Assembly (NCBI GenBank): GCA_963774745.1 | Contig: CAVZGE010000003.1 | Span: 248,001 to 312,000, forward strand | From: Prado023 sp963774745 | Lineage (GTDB): Bacteria > Actinomycetota > Actinomycetes > S36-B12 > CAIYMF01 | Reading direction: 5' to 3' | DNA length: 64,000 nucleotides | Shown here: positions 49,252-57,240 of the stretch, piece after piece | Numbering within the stretch: the stretch's first letter is position 1 | Layout: every line of letters begins with the position of its first letter | The notes under the pieces: generated by a model | The model's database searches: none | Told to the model about the DNA's origin: nothing | Seen by the model: only the letters and a program-made list of their open reading frames with translations | Translations under genes and position numbers: made by a program

Positions 49252-50927
49252 CGCAGGTCCTCCTCATCGGCGCGGACGACCCACTCGGCGAACTGCTCGC
49301 CCTCGGTGCGCTGCTCCAGGTAGCGGCCGGTGAGGCGGTCGACGAACTCCGGCAGCTCCGCGGCGGTGACCTTCAGGGCGCGCAGCTTGCGGCCGAACCC
49401 GGCCGCGTGACCCAGGGACCCGCCGAGGTGCACCTGGAAGCCCTCCACCGGGGTGCCGGCCGCATCCGGGACCAGCATCCCCTTGAGCCCGATGTCGGCC
49501 ACCTGGAACCGGGCGCAGGAGTTGGGGCAGCCGTTGACGTGCACGGCCAGCGGCACGTCGAGCTCCGGACGGCGCACCTCGATCTCCTCGATGAGCACCC
49601 TGGCGGTGTCCTTGGTGTTGACGATCGCGAGCTTGCAGAACTCGATCCCGGTGCAGGCCATCGTCGAGCGCCGGATCTCGTGCGGGTGGACCGCCAGGCC
49701 CACCTCGGCCAGCTCCTCGGCGAGGGCCTCGGCGCGCTCGGGCGCCACGTCGAGGATCACGAGCTTCTGCTGTGCGGTCAGCCGGATCCGGCCCGACCCG
49801 AACTCGTGGGCCAGGTCAGCCAGCCGCCCGAGGGTGGCGCCGTCGATCCGTCCCACGGTCGGCGCCGCGCCGACGTAGACCCGACCGTCGCGCTGCGGGT
49901 GGATCCCGACGTGATCGCGGGCGCCGGCCGCGACCGGTTCCGGCGCCGGGCCGTCGATCAGCGGTCGCTGCAGGTACTCGGTCTCGAGGATCTCGCGGAA
50001 CCGAGCCGCGCCCCAGTCCGACACCAGGAACTTCAGGCGGGCACGGTTGCGCAGCCGCCGGTAGCCGTAGTCGCGGAAGATCTCGATGATCCCGCCCCAG
50101 ACGTCGGGCACCTCGTCCAGCGGCACCCACGCGCCCAGGCGCTGGGCGAGCATCGGGTTCGTGGACAGCCCGCCGCCGACCCAGACGTCGAACCCCGGAC
50201 CGTGCTCCGGGTGCACGACCCCGACGAAGGACACGTCGTTGATCTCGTGGGCGACGTCGTGGCGGGGCGAGCCGGAGATGGCCGACTTGAACTTTCGCGG
50301 CAGGTTCGCGTACTCGGGATCACCGACGTAGCGGGCGACGATCGCCTCGATCGCCGGCGTCCCGTCGATGATCTCGTCCGCGGCGACGCCTGCCACCGGG
50401 GAGCCGAGAACGACTCGCGGGGTGTCGCCGCACGCCTCGGTGCTGCTCAGGCCCACGGCCTCCAGGCGGCGCCAGATCTCGGGGACGTCCTCGATCCGGA
50501 TCCAGTGCAGCTGGATGTTCTGGCGGTCGGTGATGTCGGCCGTCCCGCGGGCGAACTCGCCTGAGATCCCGGCGATCACCCGGGCCTGCTCGCTGCTCAG
50601 GGCGCCACCGTCGGAGCGGATCCGCAGCATGAAGAACTCGTCGTCGAGCTCCTCGGCCGGGAGGCTCGCGGTGCGACCGCCGTCGATGCCTGGCCGGCGC
50701 TGGGTGTAGAGCCCCCACCAGCGCATCCGGCCGCGCAGGTCGTCGGCGGGGATGCTGGCGAACCCCTCGCGCGAGTAGATGGTCTCGATCCGCTCGCGGA
50801 CGTTCAGGCCGTTGTCGGCGACCTTGAACTCCTCGTTGGCGTTCAGCGGGGTGGTGGAGCCCAGCGCCCACTGGCCCTCGTCGCGGGGCGCCCGGGCTGC
50901 CCGGGTGGGCGGTGCGGTGTGTGTCAT
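49248..50927 (-). CDS. sir: ferredoxin-dependent assimilatory sulfite reductase (NirA/Sir type)
   Basis: A 559-residue siroheme/4Fe-4S reductase taking sulfite to sulfide with six electrons. The cluster cysteines are ACTGIEFCKLAIVNTK (C-x5-C) and NGCPNSCARFQVADIG (C-x3-C). The two pseudo-symmetric halves each have the siroheme-binding DRQNIQLHWIRIEDVPEIWR or TAQQKLVILDV block. The Tyr in RWWGLYTQRRPG and the Cys in EACGDTPR correspond to the pair near the siroheme in the mycobacterial enzyme. It is the first structural gene of the operon, 104 nt after the Cys-leader stop. Confidence 0.95.
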   Translation of the reverse strand: MTHTAPPTRAARAPRDEGQWALGSTTPLNANEEFKVADNGLNVRERIETIYSREGFASIPADDLRGRMRWWGLYTQRRPGIDGGRTASLPAEELDDEFFMLRIRSDGGALSSEQARVIAGISGEFARGTADITDRQNIQLHWIRIEDVPEIWRRLEAVGLSSTEACGDTPRVVLGSPVAGVAADEIIDGTPAIEAIVARYVGDPEYANLPRKFKSAISGSPRHDVAHEINDVSFVGVVHPEHGPGFDVWVGGGLSTNPMLAQRLGAWVPLDEVPDVWGGIIEIFRDYGYRRLRNRARLKFLVSDWGAARFREILETEYLQRPLIDGPAPEPVAAGARDHVGIHPQRDGRVYVGAAPTVGRIDGATLGRLADLAHEFGSGRIRLTAQQKLVILDVAPERAEALAEELAEVGLAVHPHEIRRSTMACTGIEFCKLAIVNTKDTARVLIEEIEVRRPELDVPLAVHVNGCPNSCARFQVADIGLKGMLVPDAAGTPVEGFQVHLGGSLGHAAGFGRKLRALKVTAAELPEFVDRLTGRYLEQRTEGEQFAEWVVRADEEDLR

Positions 50928-51031
50928 GAGCGTTCTCCAGGGTGTGGAGGACGCATGCGCTCAAGCCGGGCGCGGGATCATGGGAAGTCCGGCGCCTGGT
51001 CGACCACAGCGTCCGGAGGGAGGCTGAGGGA

Positions 51032-51121
51032 TCAGGCGCAACACATGCAGGACTGCATGCGGCACAGGTCGACATGACGGCGCACCACAAGGGTGTCCGT
51101 CGTGCGCCCGGCCGTCGTCAT
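51032..51121 (-). CDS. cysteine-rich leader peptide of the sulfate reduction operon
   Basis: A 29-codon ORF starting ATG at 51121 (MTTAGRTTDTLVVRRHVDLC) and ending CRMQSCMCCA before TGA 51032-51034. RRHVDLCR followed by a cluster of Cys codons is the pattern of actinobacterial leader peptides that sense cysteinyl-tRNA supply. Ribosome stalling at the Cys codons when cysteine is scarce would favour transcription or translation of the downstream operon. Four of the last ten codons are Cys. No Shine-Dalgarno sequence is obvious. It lies 104 nt upstream of the sulfite reductase ATG. Confidence 0.82.
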   Translation of the reverse strand: MTTAGRTTDTLVVRRHVDLCRMQSCMCCA

Positions 51122-51225
51122 GGGACAGAGGCTGCCCTAAGTCGCGCGATCTGTCCACTCCCGTCCGCACGCTGAGACGACGACGTGTCGCGCACCCCCC
51201 ACCCCCACCCCGACCCCACCCCCCC

Positions 51226-51255
51226 CGATCGGTCCGCTTTCGCGCGGACCGATCG
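51226..51255. repeat. 30-bp perfect hairpin, shared with the DUF559 island
   Basis: CGATCGGTCCGC (51226-51237) pairs perfectly with GCGGACCGATCG (51244-51255) around TTTCGC. Its first 22 nt recur inverted at 26713-26734. It could end transcription from either side or be a dispersed repeat. Confidence 0.75.
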
Positions 51256-51370
51256 CGGGTTGGTCCGTCTCCGCGACCACGAACGCTCGCGATGGCGGAC
51301 GGACCGCGCGACGACCGCGGCCCGTGCGCCGGCCAGCGCGTCATGTGCACGCCACGCCCGCGGTCCTCGG

Positions 51371-51376
51371 TACCCT
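51371..51376 (+). promoter_or_regulatory. -10 box TACCCT of the 51384 gene
   Basis: TACCCT followed by gtgcgcc (7 nt) and ATG 51384. Confidence 0.45.
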
Positions 51377-51383
51377 GTGCGCC

Positions 51384-52301
51384 ATGTCGCGCCGGATCCA
51401 CTTCGTGCTGGATCGGGCGGACTCCTACCAGGGCGTCCAGGCCCAGCTGCTCGACCTGATCGATCCGCACCTGCCCGCGCCGAGGCCCGAGCGTGGCGAC
51501 TACCGTCCGGGCGCGCTCAACTTCTGCCTGTTCATCCGCCCCAGGGCTGATGTGGTGATGAGCCACGGAGTGGCGGACAAGAACTACCTGTGGTCCTCCG
51601 ATGGGCAGGGCAAGCGACTTGCCAACCAGCGCCAGCACCTGCTGGTGCCCGGCGAGTGGCTCAAGCGGCGGATCCTGGACTCGCCGGCCATCAAGCTGGG
51701 CGCGGACCGGGTGCACGTCGTCGGCTGGCCCCGGCTCGACGACCTGATCGGCCAGGTGCCACCCCCCACCCGCCGGCTCCTGGGCGAACCGAAGCCCCGC
51801 GTCCTCTGGGCGCCGACCCACAACCGGCGCAAGCGTGGGGAGACCGGTCGCTCGACGTCGAGCTTCCCGGGCTTCGAGAACTACTTGCGGACCCTGTCCC
51901 GGTTCGCCTGGATCGACGTGTCCGTGCACCCCCGCAACCGCACCGACCACACGCCGACCGGCGCCTCGATGCCCCGCGCGGACATCGTCGTGGCCGACTT
52001 CGGCACCACGGTCTACGAGGCATGGGCCCTCGGGAAGCCGGTGATCTTCCCCCGCTGGCTGCTCGCCGACCGGATCGCCGAGCACATGCCCGGCAGCGCC
52101 GAGTCCCACATCTTCGCCCAGCGCATCGGCTACCACCCGGACTCGTTCGACGAGATGGTCGACATCATCCGCGCGCGGCCGGTCATCACCCCGGACGTGA
52201 CGGCGTTCATGGACGACTACCTGGCCCCCGAGTACTTCGGACGCAGCAGCGCCCGCGTGGCCCAGGTGCTCACCGAGATCGCCGGGCGCGACGACCACTG
52301 A
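51384..52301 (+). CDS. CDP-glycerol glycerophosphotransferase-like protein (wall-polymer transferase fold)
   Basis: A 305-residue GT-B-like protein. The second half resembles the TagF/TagB C-terminal domain: PRVLWAPTHNRRKRGETGRS, a DVSVHPRNRTDHT segment, RADIVVADFGTTVYEAWALG and KPVIFPRWLLADR. The pattern His-Pro followed by D-x-G/S-T is that of the nucleotide-binding site. SHGVADKNYLWSSDGQGKR in the first half matches the HG-x-x-x-K loop of the family. It is shorter than TagF and has no membrane region. The product may be a teichoic-acid-like or other polyol-phosphate polymer. It stands alone, converging with the PPK2 gene. Confidence 0.68.
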   Translation: MSRRIHFVLDRADSYQGVQAQLLDLIDPHLPAPRPERGDYRPGALNFCLFIRPRADVVMSHGVADKNYLWSSDGQGKRLANQRQHLLVPGEWLKRRILDSPAIKLGADRVHVVGWPRLDDLIGQVPPPTRRLLGEPKPRVLWAPTHNRRKRGETGRSTSSFPGFENYLRTLSRFAWIDVSVHPRNRTDHTPTGASMPRADIVVADFGTTVYEAWALGKPVIFPRWLLADRIAEHMPGSAESHIFAQRIGYHPDSFDEMVDIIRARPVITPDVTAFMDDYLAPEYFGRSSARVAQVLTEIAGRDDH

Positions 52302-52306
52302 TCGGA

Positions 52307-53791
52307 TCAGGGCAGGGTGCGCAGCGCCCGCTTGAGCCCGGTGCGCACGTGGTCGAGGACCTCGAGGCGCGCGGTGAGCTTGTCGTTGGCCGGCACGATG
52401 TGCCACGGCGAGTCGCTGGACGACGTGCGCACCACCATCTGGTCGACGGCCTGCACGTAGGCGTCCCACTTCTCCCGGTTGCGGTAGTCCTCCTCGGTGA
52501 TCTTGTGGGCCTTCTCCGGGGTGTTCTCCCGGGCCTGGAACCGGGCCAGCTGCTCCTCGGCTGAGATGTGCAGCCAGAACTTGGCCACGTAGAAGCCGTG
52601 CTCGACGAGCTGGTCCTCGAAGTCGTTGATCTCGTCGTAGGCGCGCTGCCACTCGGCCGCGGTGGCGAACCCCTCGATCCGCTCGACCAGCACCCGGCCG
52701 TACCAGGTGCGGTCGTAGATCACGAACTTCCCGGCGGCGGGCAGGTCGCGCCAGAACCGCCACAGGTAGTGGTACTTGCGCTCCTCCTCGGTGGGGGCCG
52801 CCGTGGAGATCACGCGGTAGTCGCCGGCCTCCAGCGCCTGGGTGATCCGGCGGATGGCACCGCCCTTGCCGGCGGCGTCCCAGCCCTCGAAGGCCAGGAC
52901 GGTCGACAGGCCGCGGTCCCGGGCCTGTCGGGCCAGTCCGTGCACCTCTCGCTGGAGCTTGTTGAGCTCCGTGTCGTAGGTGGCCTTGTCGGTGGTTCGG
53001 GTGAGGTCCACGGTGTCCAGGACGGTGGCCTGGCGCTCTCCGGGGGAGAACAGCTGGTCGCTGACGGACACGCCCGCGGGTGCGCCCTCGGACAGCCGTG
53101 CCGTGATCGCGTTGAGGATCGTGCGGGCCACGGCGACGTCGCGGTAGCGCGCGTCGGTCGCCTCGATGACCGACCAGGGGGCGCCGGCGACCGACGTCCG
53201 GCGCAGCAGCTTCTCCAGCTTGTTCCCGCTCTCCTCGAGCAGGTCCAGCATCGCCCAGTCGCGCTGGTCGATGCGCCAGCCCTCATCGCGGTCGCCCTCG
53301 GCCTTCTTCATCCGCTTGCGCTGCTTCTTGGCCGGCGTGTGCAGGAAGACCTTGATGATCAGGGTGCCGTCGGCGACCAGGGCCTCCTGCATCTGCTCGA
53401 GATGGTCGATCGCGCGCTCGTACTGGTCGTCGGACAGCTCGCCGGCGAGGTTCTCGTGCAGCAGGCGCATGATCCCCCCGGCCATCAGGGCGATCCGGCC
53501 CCTGGCCGGCATGTCGCGCCACACCCGCCAGTAGCGCGGGCGCATCGACTCCTCGGTGCTCAGGGGGCCCATGACGTGGGTCTGGATGAAGCGGGCGTCC
53601 ATCCACTCGTTGATCCGGTTCACGACCTCGTTGCCCGCGATCCGGTCGTCGCCGGCGACGAAGATGAGGACCCCGAAGTCCGCGCTCTTCAGGTCGTACT
53701 GCGCGTTGACCAGCTCGACCCGAAGCTGGGGCTCGATCTCCTTGAACTCCTGCTTCGACAGCTTGTTGCCGACCTCAGACGCCTCGAGCAT
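52307..53791 (-). CDS. pap: polyphosphate:AMP phosphotransferase (two-domain PPK2)
   Basis: A 494-residue protein with two fused PPK2 domains, the arrangement of class II polyphosphate:AMP phosphotransferases that make ADP from AMP and polyphosphate. The C-terminal domain has an intact Walker A, FEGWDAAGKGGAIRRI, and Walker B/lid residues in KFVIYDRTWYGRVLVERIEG. The N-terminal loop reads VAGDDRIAGNEVVNRI, with the catalytic Lys replaced by Asn54, so that half is probably inactive or regulatory. GGGAGG precedes ATG 53791. A polyphosphate kinase gene (ppk1) is not in the window. Confidence 0.9.
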   Translation of the reverse strand: MLEASEVGNKLSKQEFKEIEPQLRVELVNAQYDLKSADFGVLIFVAGDDRIAGNEVVNRINEWMDARFIQTHVMGPLSTEESMRPRYWRVWRDMPARGRIALMAGGIMRLLHENLAGELSDDQYERAIDHLEQMQEALVADGTLIIKVFLHTPAKKQRKRMKKAEGDRDEGWRIDQRDWAMLDLLEESGNKLEKLLRRTSVAGAPWSVIEATDARYRDVAVARTILNAITARLSEGAPAGVSVSDQLFSPGERQATVLDTVDLTRTTDKATYDTELNKLQREVHGLARQARDRGLSTVLAFEGWDAAGKGGAIRRITQALEAGDYRVISTAAPTEEERKYHYLWRFWRDLPAAGKFVIYDRTWYGRVLVERIEGFATAAEWQRAYDEINDFEDQLVEHGFYVAKFWLHISAEEQLARFQARENTPEKAHKITEEDYRNREKWDAYVQAVDQMVVRTSSSDSPWHIVPANDKLTARLEVLDHVRTGLKRALRTLP

Positions 53792-53836
53792 GTGCCGACC
53801 TCCCGCGTTGTGGGTACCTGCGCCGACGGTACCCCC

Positions 53837-53885
53837 CGGGCCGAGCCGGACGTGGGGTGACGGCGCGGGCCGAGCCGGACGTGGG
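53837..53885 (+). repeat. two 20-bp direct repeats, 29 bp apart
   Basis: CGGGCCGAGCCGGACGTGGG occurs perfectly at 53837-53856 and 53866-53885. The pair lies between the pap start and the SulP stop, in the presumed pap promoter region. Confidence 0.85.
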
Positions 53886-53908
53886 TCGGCGGCGCCTCGG
53901 TCGGCGCT

Positions 53909-55615
53909 TCAGGGGGCGGTCGGGGGCGTGCCGTCCTCGTCCTCGCGGTACCCCGCAACCGCTGTCGGCAGGGTCGGGTAGACGTTGTCCGCGCCGACCA
54001 GCCCCAGGATCCCCGCCCGCCCGAGCAGCTCGGCGAGCTCCACGTGCACCCGCGCCAGCGAGACCTCGATGTCGCGGCCCTGCAGCTCACGGACGAGCTC
54101 CTGCATCGCGCCCACGGCGGTGGAGTCGGCATCGACCATCGCCTCGCAGTTGAGCAGGACCCGGCGCACCTCGCGCCCCTCGTGCTCGTCGTCATCGACC
54201 GCCTTGAGGACGCGTGTGCGGAAGTTCTCGGCGTTGGCGAAGAACAACGGTGAGTCGTAGCGGAACACGAGCAGGCCCTCGACCTCGGTCGCGGTGGGGT
54301 ACTCGCCGACGTCGTGCATGCCCGCCAGCCCGGGGACCTGGCCGAGGACCGCCGCGTGCGGCCGGGCCACCCGGGCGAGCATGGCCAGGACCGAGAGCAG
54401 GACGGCGAAACCGATCCCCACGAGGAGGTCCAGGGTCAGGACGGCGACGAACGCAGCGATGCCCAGCCAGAACTCGCTGCGCCGGAAGCTCCAGAGCCAC
54501 CGGAACTCGGCGAACTCCACGATCTTGAAGGCGGCGAACACCACGAGCCCGCCGAGGGCCGCCATCGGGAAGCTCTCGAGCAGGGGACCGGCGAACAGCA
54601 GCACGCACACGACGGCCAGCGCCGTGACCAGTCCGTACGCCGGCGTCCGGGCCACCGAGACCTTGGCCAGGGCGGTGCGCGAGCCGCTGCTCGATACGGG
54701 GAACCCCGACGTGAGCCCGGCACCGATGTTGGCCATGCCCAGGGCCCGCAGCTCGGCATCCGAGTCGATCTCCTCGCCCGGTGCGGCGAACGCCCGCGCG
54801 GTCAGGACGTTGTCGGTGAAGGCGACGACGGCGATGCCCGCGGCTGGCCCGATGAGGGCGAGGAACGGCGTCAGGTCGGTGGGGATGCTCAGCGCGGGCA
54901 GACCGGCGGGTACCGTGCCCACCACCGTGACGCCGTACTGCTCGAGGTCCAGCCAGGCGGTGGCCAGCGTCGCGCCGAGCACGGCGATCAGCGGCCAGGG
55001 GGCTCGCGGCCACCGGCTGGACCCCACGAACAGCGCGACGACGACCGACAGCCCGATCGCGGCCGACGCGAGGTTCGTACCGCCGAGCTCGCCGAGGGCC
55101 GACCAGATCTGGGTCACCGGGGTTCCACCGGACACGGTGATGCCGAGGAGCTTGCCCAGCTGGCCCGCGATCATGATGACCGCGACACCGGCCAGATAGC
55201 CGATCAGCACCGGTTTGCTCAGCAGGGAGGCGACGATCCCCAGCCGCAGGATCCCGCCGATCAGGCACATCGCCCCGACGAGCAGGGCCGCGAACGCCGC
55301 CATCAGGGCGTAGGTCGCGGCATCGCCGGCAGCCAACGGGGCGAGTGCTGCGGCCGTCATGATGGCCGTGGTGGACTCCGGCCCGACCGACAGCAGCCGG
55401 GAGGTGCCCACCAGCGCGTAGATCGTCAGGGGCAGCAGGCACGCCCACAGCCCGACCACCGGGTCGAGCCCGGCCAGTGTGGCGTAGGCCATGACCTGGG
55501 GGACGAGGTAGGCCGCGACCCCGAGACCGGCGAAGACGTCGGGGCGCAGGCACGTCCGATCGAACCTGCGGACTCGCAGGTGGTTGTACGACGCCGGTCG
55601 GCCGTTCAGTCCCAC
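53909..55615 (-). CDS. SulP family anion transporter with STAS domain
   Basis: A 568-residue membrane transporter. The N-terminal part shows YLVPQVMAYATLAGLDPVVG and the SulP signature VGPESTTAIMTAAALAPLAA, with about 12-14 helices. The C-terminal STAS domain (EVEGLLVFRYDSPLFFANAE, then CEAMVDADSTAVGAMQELV) carries the usual Asp-Ser-Thr. Members carry sulfate, bicarbonate or dicarboxylates. The nearby sulfate reduction operon favours sulfate, but no carbonic anhydrase or other gene settles the question. GTG 55615 has CACACT 7 nt upstream. Confidence 0.9.
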   Translation of the reverse strand: MGLNGRPASYNHLRVRRFDRTCLRPDVFAGLGVAAYLVPQVMAYATLAGLDPVVGLWACLLPLTIYALVGTSRLLSVGPESTTAIMTAAALAPLAAGDAATYALMAAFAALLVGAMCLIGGILRLGIVASLLSKPVLIGYLAGVAVIMIAGQLGKLLGITVSGGTPVTQIWSALGELGGTNLASAAIGLSVVVALFVGSSRWPRAPWPLIAVLGATLATAWLDLEQYGVTVVGTVPAGLPALSIPTDLTPFLALIGPAAGIAVVAFTDNVLTARAFAAPGEEIDSDAELRALGMANIGAGLTSGFPVSSSGSRTALAKVSVARTPAYGLVTALAVVCVLLFAGPLLESFPMAALGGLVVFAAFKIVEFAEFRWLWSFRRSEFWLGIAAFVAVLTLDLLVGIGFAVLLSVLAMLARVARPHAAVLGQVPGLAGMHDVGEYPTATEVEGLLVFRYDSPLFFANAENFRTRVLKAVDDDEHEGREVRRVLLNCEAMVDADSTAVGAMQELVRELQGRDIEVSLARVHVELAELLGRAGILGLVGADNVYPTLPTAVAGYREDEDGTPPTAP

Positions 55616-55622
55616 GCCCCAC

Positions 55623-55661
55623 AGTGTGCTGCCCCGAACCCGGCGGATGCGGCTCTACGCT
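55623..55661. promoter_or_regulatory. divergent -10 boxes for sulP and the 55669 gene
   Basis: CACACT on the minus strand (55623-55628) is 7 nt before GTG 55615. TACGCT on the plus strand (55656-55661) is 7 nt before ATG 55669. Only 53 bp separate the two start codons. Confidence 0.45.
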
Positions 55662-55668
55662 GGGCGAC

Positions 55669-56799
55669 ATGCGTGGATTCCGCCGGCCGACCCGGATCCC
55701 TGATCCGCAGGGCCCCCCGGCGGACTCGGCGACGATCGCGATCAACCGCTCGGCGGTGGTGGGCGGCTCGGTCCCTGGGGCCCACGCCCCGCCCGATCCG
55801 GGTGCCACCGCTTCCCCCACCGCGGTGCTCGACGCCCAGGTGGCTGCGTCGCTGGTCGACCCGGGAGCCCAGACCCAGATCCTCGCGCGTGGCCCGGCGA
55901 TCGCCTCCGGCCAGCCCGGCCCGACCGGCCCGACCGGGGCAGCCGACTCGGCCGGGCCGGGTCCGGCTGCACCTGCATCCGCGGCGCCGCTGGTCAGCAG
56001 ACGGGTGGCCGCCGAGATCGGCATGTACACCGGCGCGGCCCTCGTGCTGGTGTCGATCGGCGGCGTTGTCGCGCGCGGCTGGGCCGCCTGGGAGCCGGCC
56101 ACGCGCTGGAGCTTCGCGGGGCTGACGTGCGTGGCGCTCATCGCGGCCGGCCTGTTCGTCCGGCTGCCCTGGGCACGGGAGGTCAGCGACGAGCGTCGCC
56201 GGGCGGTCTCAGCGCTGCTCACCACCGGTGTCGGGGTGGCCACGGTCGGGGTGGGCGCGACGCTCGGATCCGCACAGGGCGCCCTGTCGGCGGGACCGGG
56301 CAGCGCCGTGCTGGCCGTCGGGGTCGTGCTCGCGATGCTCGCCGTCTGCGTGATCGCGAGGACCCCCGTGGCCGAGTCCGCAGTGCTCGGGGCCCTGGCC
56401 TGGGCCGCCTGGGTGGTCGTCCCACCGGGGCCGGGAACGTGGGCCGTGCTGATGGGCGTGGGCGTCGGCTGGGCCGGGCTCGGCATGCGCTGGGCCCGCG
56501 GCCGGCGCACGGCGATGGTCCTCGGCGCGGGAGTCGCGCTGGTCGCGTCGGTCGGGATGGCGGTGGGCCCGTGGGCGTGGCCGACCCGCGCCGGGCTGGC
56601 CGCGGTCGCCGCCCTCGGCCTGGGCGCCTTCCTTCGCGGCCGGGCCAACCACTGGCTCGCCCTGGGCGCCGGGGCGGCCACCGCCCTGTCCGCGTCGGTG
56701 GCCGGGGATGTCGTCGGCCCGGCACTGGCGCTGCTCATCGGCGGGCTGGCAACGATGTCCGTCTCGTGGATCGCATTGCGCAGCGCCCGCCGCGGATAG
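55669..56799 (+). CDS. polytopic membrane protein of unknown function
   Basis: A 376-residue protein. A 110-residue cytoplasmic, Pro/Ala-rich N-terminus (TGPTGAADSAGPGPAAPAS) precedes about eight to nine membrane helices, starting EIGMYTGAALVLVSIGGVVA. The repeated pattern of short helices and RRAV- or RGRR-type loops recalls DUF2157-like membrane proteins, but the match is weak. No transport or catalytic motif is visible. It converges with cspA across a strong terminator. Confidence 0.72.
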   Translation: MRGFRRPTRIPDPQGPPADSATIAINRSAVVGGSVPGAHAPPDPGATASPTAVLDAQVAASLVDPGAQTQILARGPAIASGQPGPTGPTGAADSAGPGPAAPASAAPLVSRRVAAEIGMYTGAALVLVSIGGVVARGWAAWEPATRWSFAGLTCVALIAAGLFVRLPWAREVSDERRRAVSALLTTGVGVATVGVGATLGSAQGALSAGPGSAVLAVGVVLAMLAVCVIARTPVAESAVLGALAWAAWVVVPPGPGTWAVLMGVGVGWAGLGMRWARGRRTAMVLGAGVALVASVGMAVGPWAWPTRAGLAAVAALGLGAFLRGRANHWLALGAGAATALSASVAGDVVGPALALLIGGLATMSVSWIALRSARRG

Positions 56800-56812
56800 C
56801 TGACCGGGACGC

Positions 56813-56854
56813 CCGAAGGGCCCCGGATCCGGTCGGGATCGCGGGGCCCTTCGG
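56813..56854. terminator. bidirectional terminator between the membrane protein gene and cspA
   Basis: CCGAAGGGCCCCG (56813-56825) pairs perfectly with CGGGGCCCTTCGG (56842-56854), a 13-bp stem with a 16-nt loop. Confidence 0.8.
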
Positions 56855-56874
56855 TGAAGGCCAGTGTGCTGGCG

Positions 56875-57078
56875 TCAGAGCGGGCGGACCTGGTCTGCCT
56901 GCGGGCCCTTCTGGCCCTGGGTGACGTCGAACTCGACGCGCTGCTCCTCCTCGAGCGACCGGTAGCCGCTGGACTGGATGGCGCTGTAGTGAACGAAGAC
57001 GTCTGCGGTGCCGTCGTCGGGGGCGATGAAGCCGTACCCCTTCTCGGCGTTGAACCACTTGACGGTGCCTTGTGCCAT
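56875..57078 (-). CDS. cspA: cold-shock domain protein
   Basis: A 67-residue single cold-shock domain that binds single-stranded RNA/DNA. It starts MAQGTVKWFNAEKGYGFIAP, so RNP1 is KGYGFI and RNP2 is DVFVHYSAI. The standard length and absence of extensions mark a CspA/CspB type. GAGGAG lies 11 nt before ATG 57078. The roughly 145-nt gap upstream is long enough for the structured leader typical of csp mRNAs, but I see no specific cold-box motif. Confidence 0.95.
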   Translation of the reverse strand: MAQGTVKWFNAEKGYGFIAPDDGTADVFVHYSAIQSSGYRSLEEEQRVEFDVTQGQKGPQADQVRPL

Positions 57079-57202
57079 GGTGCTTCGTACTCCTCGTGCA
57101 GATGTGAGATGAGCCGCTGCTCGACCCTCTTCGTCCAACAGCGCCATCACGGTACAACACGGTCCGGGCTGTGCACGCACGCGCGCGTACACCGTCGTGT
57201 CG

Positions 57203-57240
57203 GGCCCGCGCAGCGGGGGGTCGGTCAGCTGGCGCGGGCC
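57203..57240 (-). terminator. hairpin at the 3' end of the rhodanese-fusion gene
   Basis: GGCCCGCGC (57203-57211) pairs with GCGCGGGCC (57232-57240). The stem overlaps the final codons and stop of the gene and would separate it from cspA on the same strand. Confidence 0.5.

Larger units (their letters stand above)
50928..51383. other. 456-nt region between the sulfate operon and the 51384 gene
   Basis: It contains the cysteine leader ORF (51032-51121), the presumed attenuator between it and the sulfite reductase start (50928-51031), and the hairpin repeat at 51226-51255. It also has a weaker GGTCCGTC/GACGGACC pairing about 51262-51332. A run of C-rich sequence (51193-51226) has no gene. Confidence 0.6.

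Noticed and set aside
48666..50564. A 632-codon plus-strand frame opposite cysH and the sulfite reductase
   Set aside because: It has no family features and is mirrored by well-supported minus-strand enzymes.
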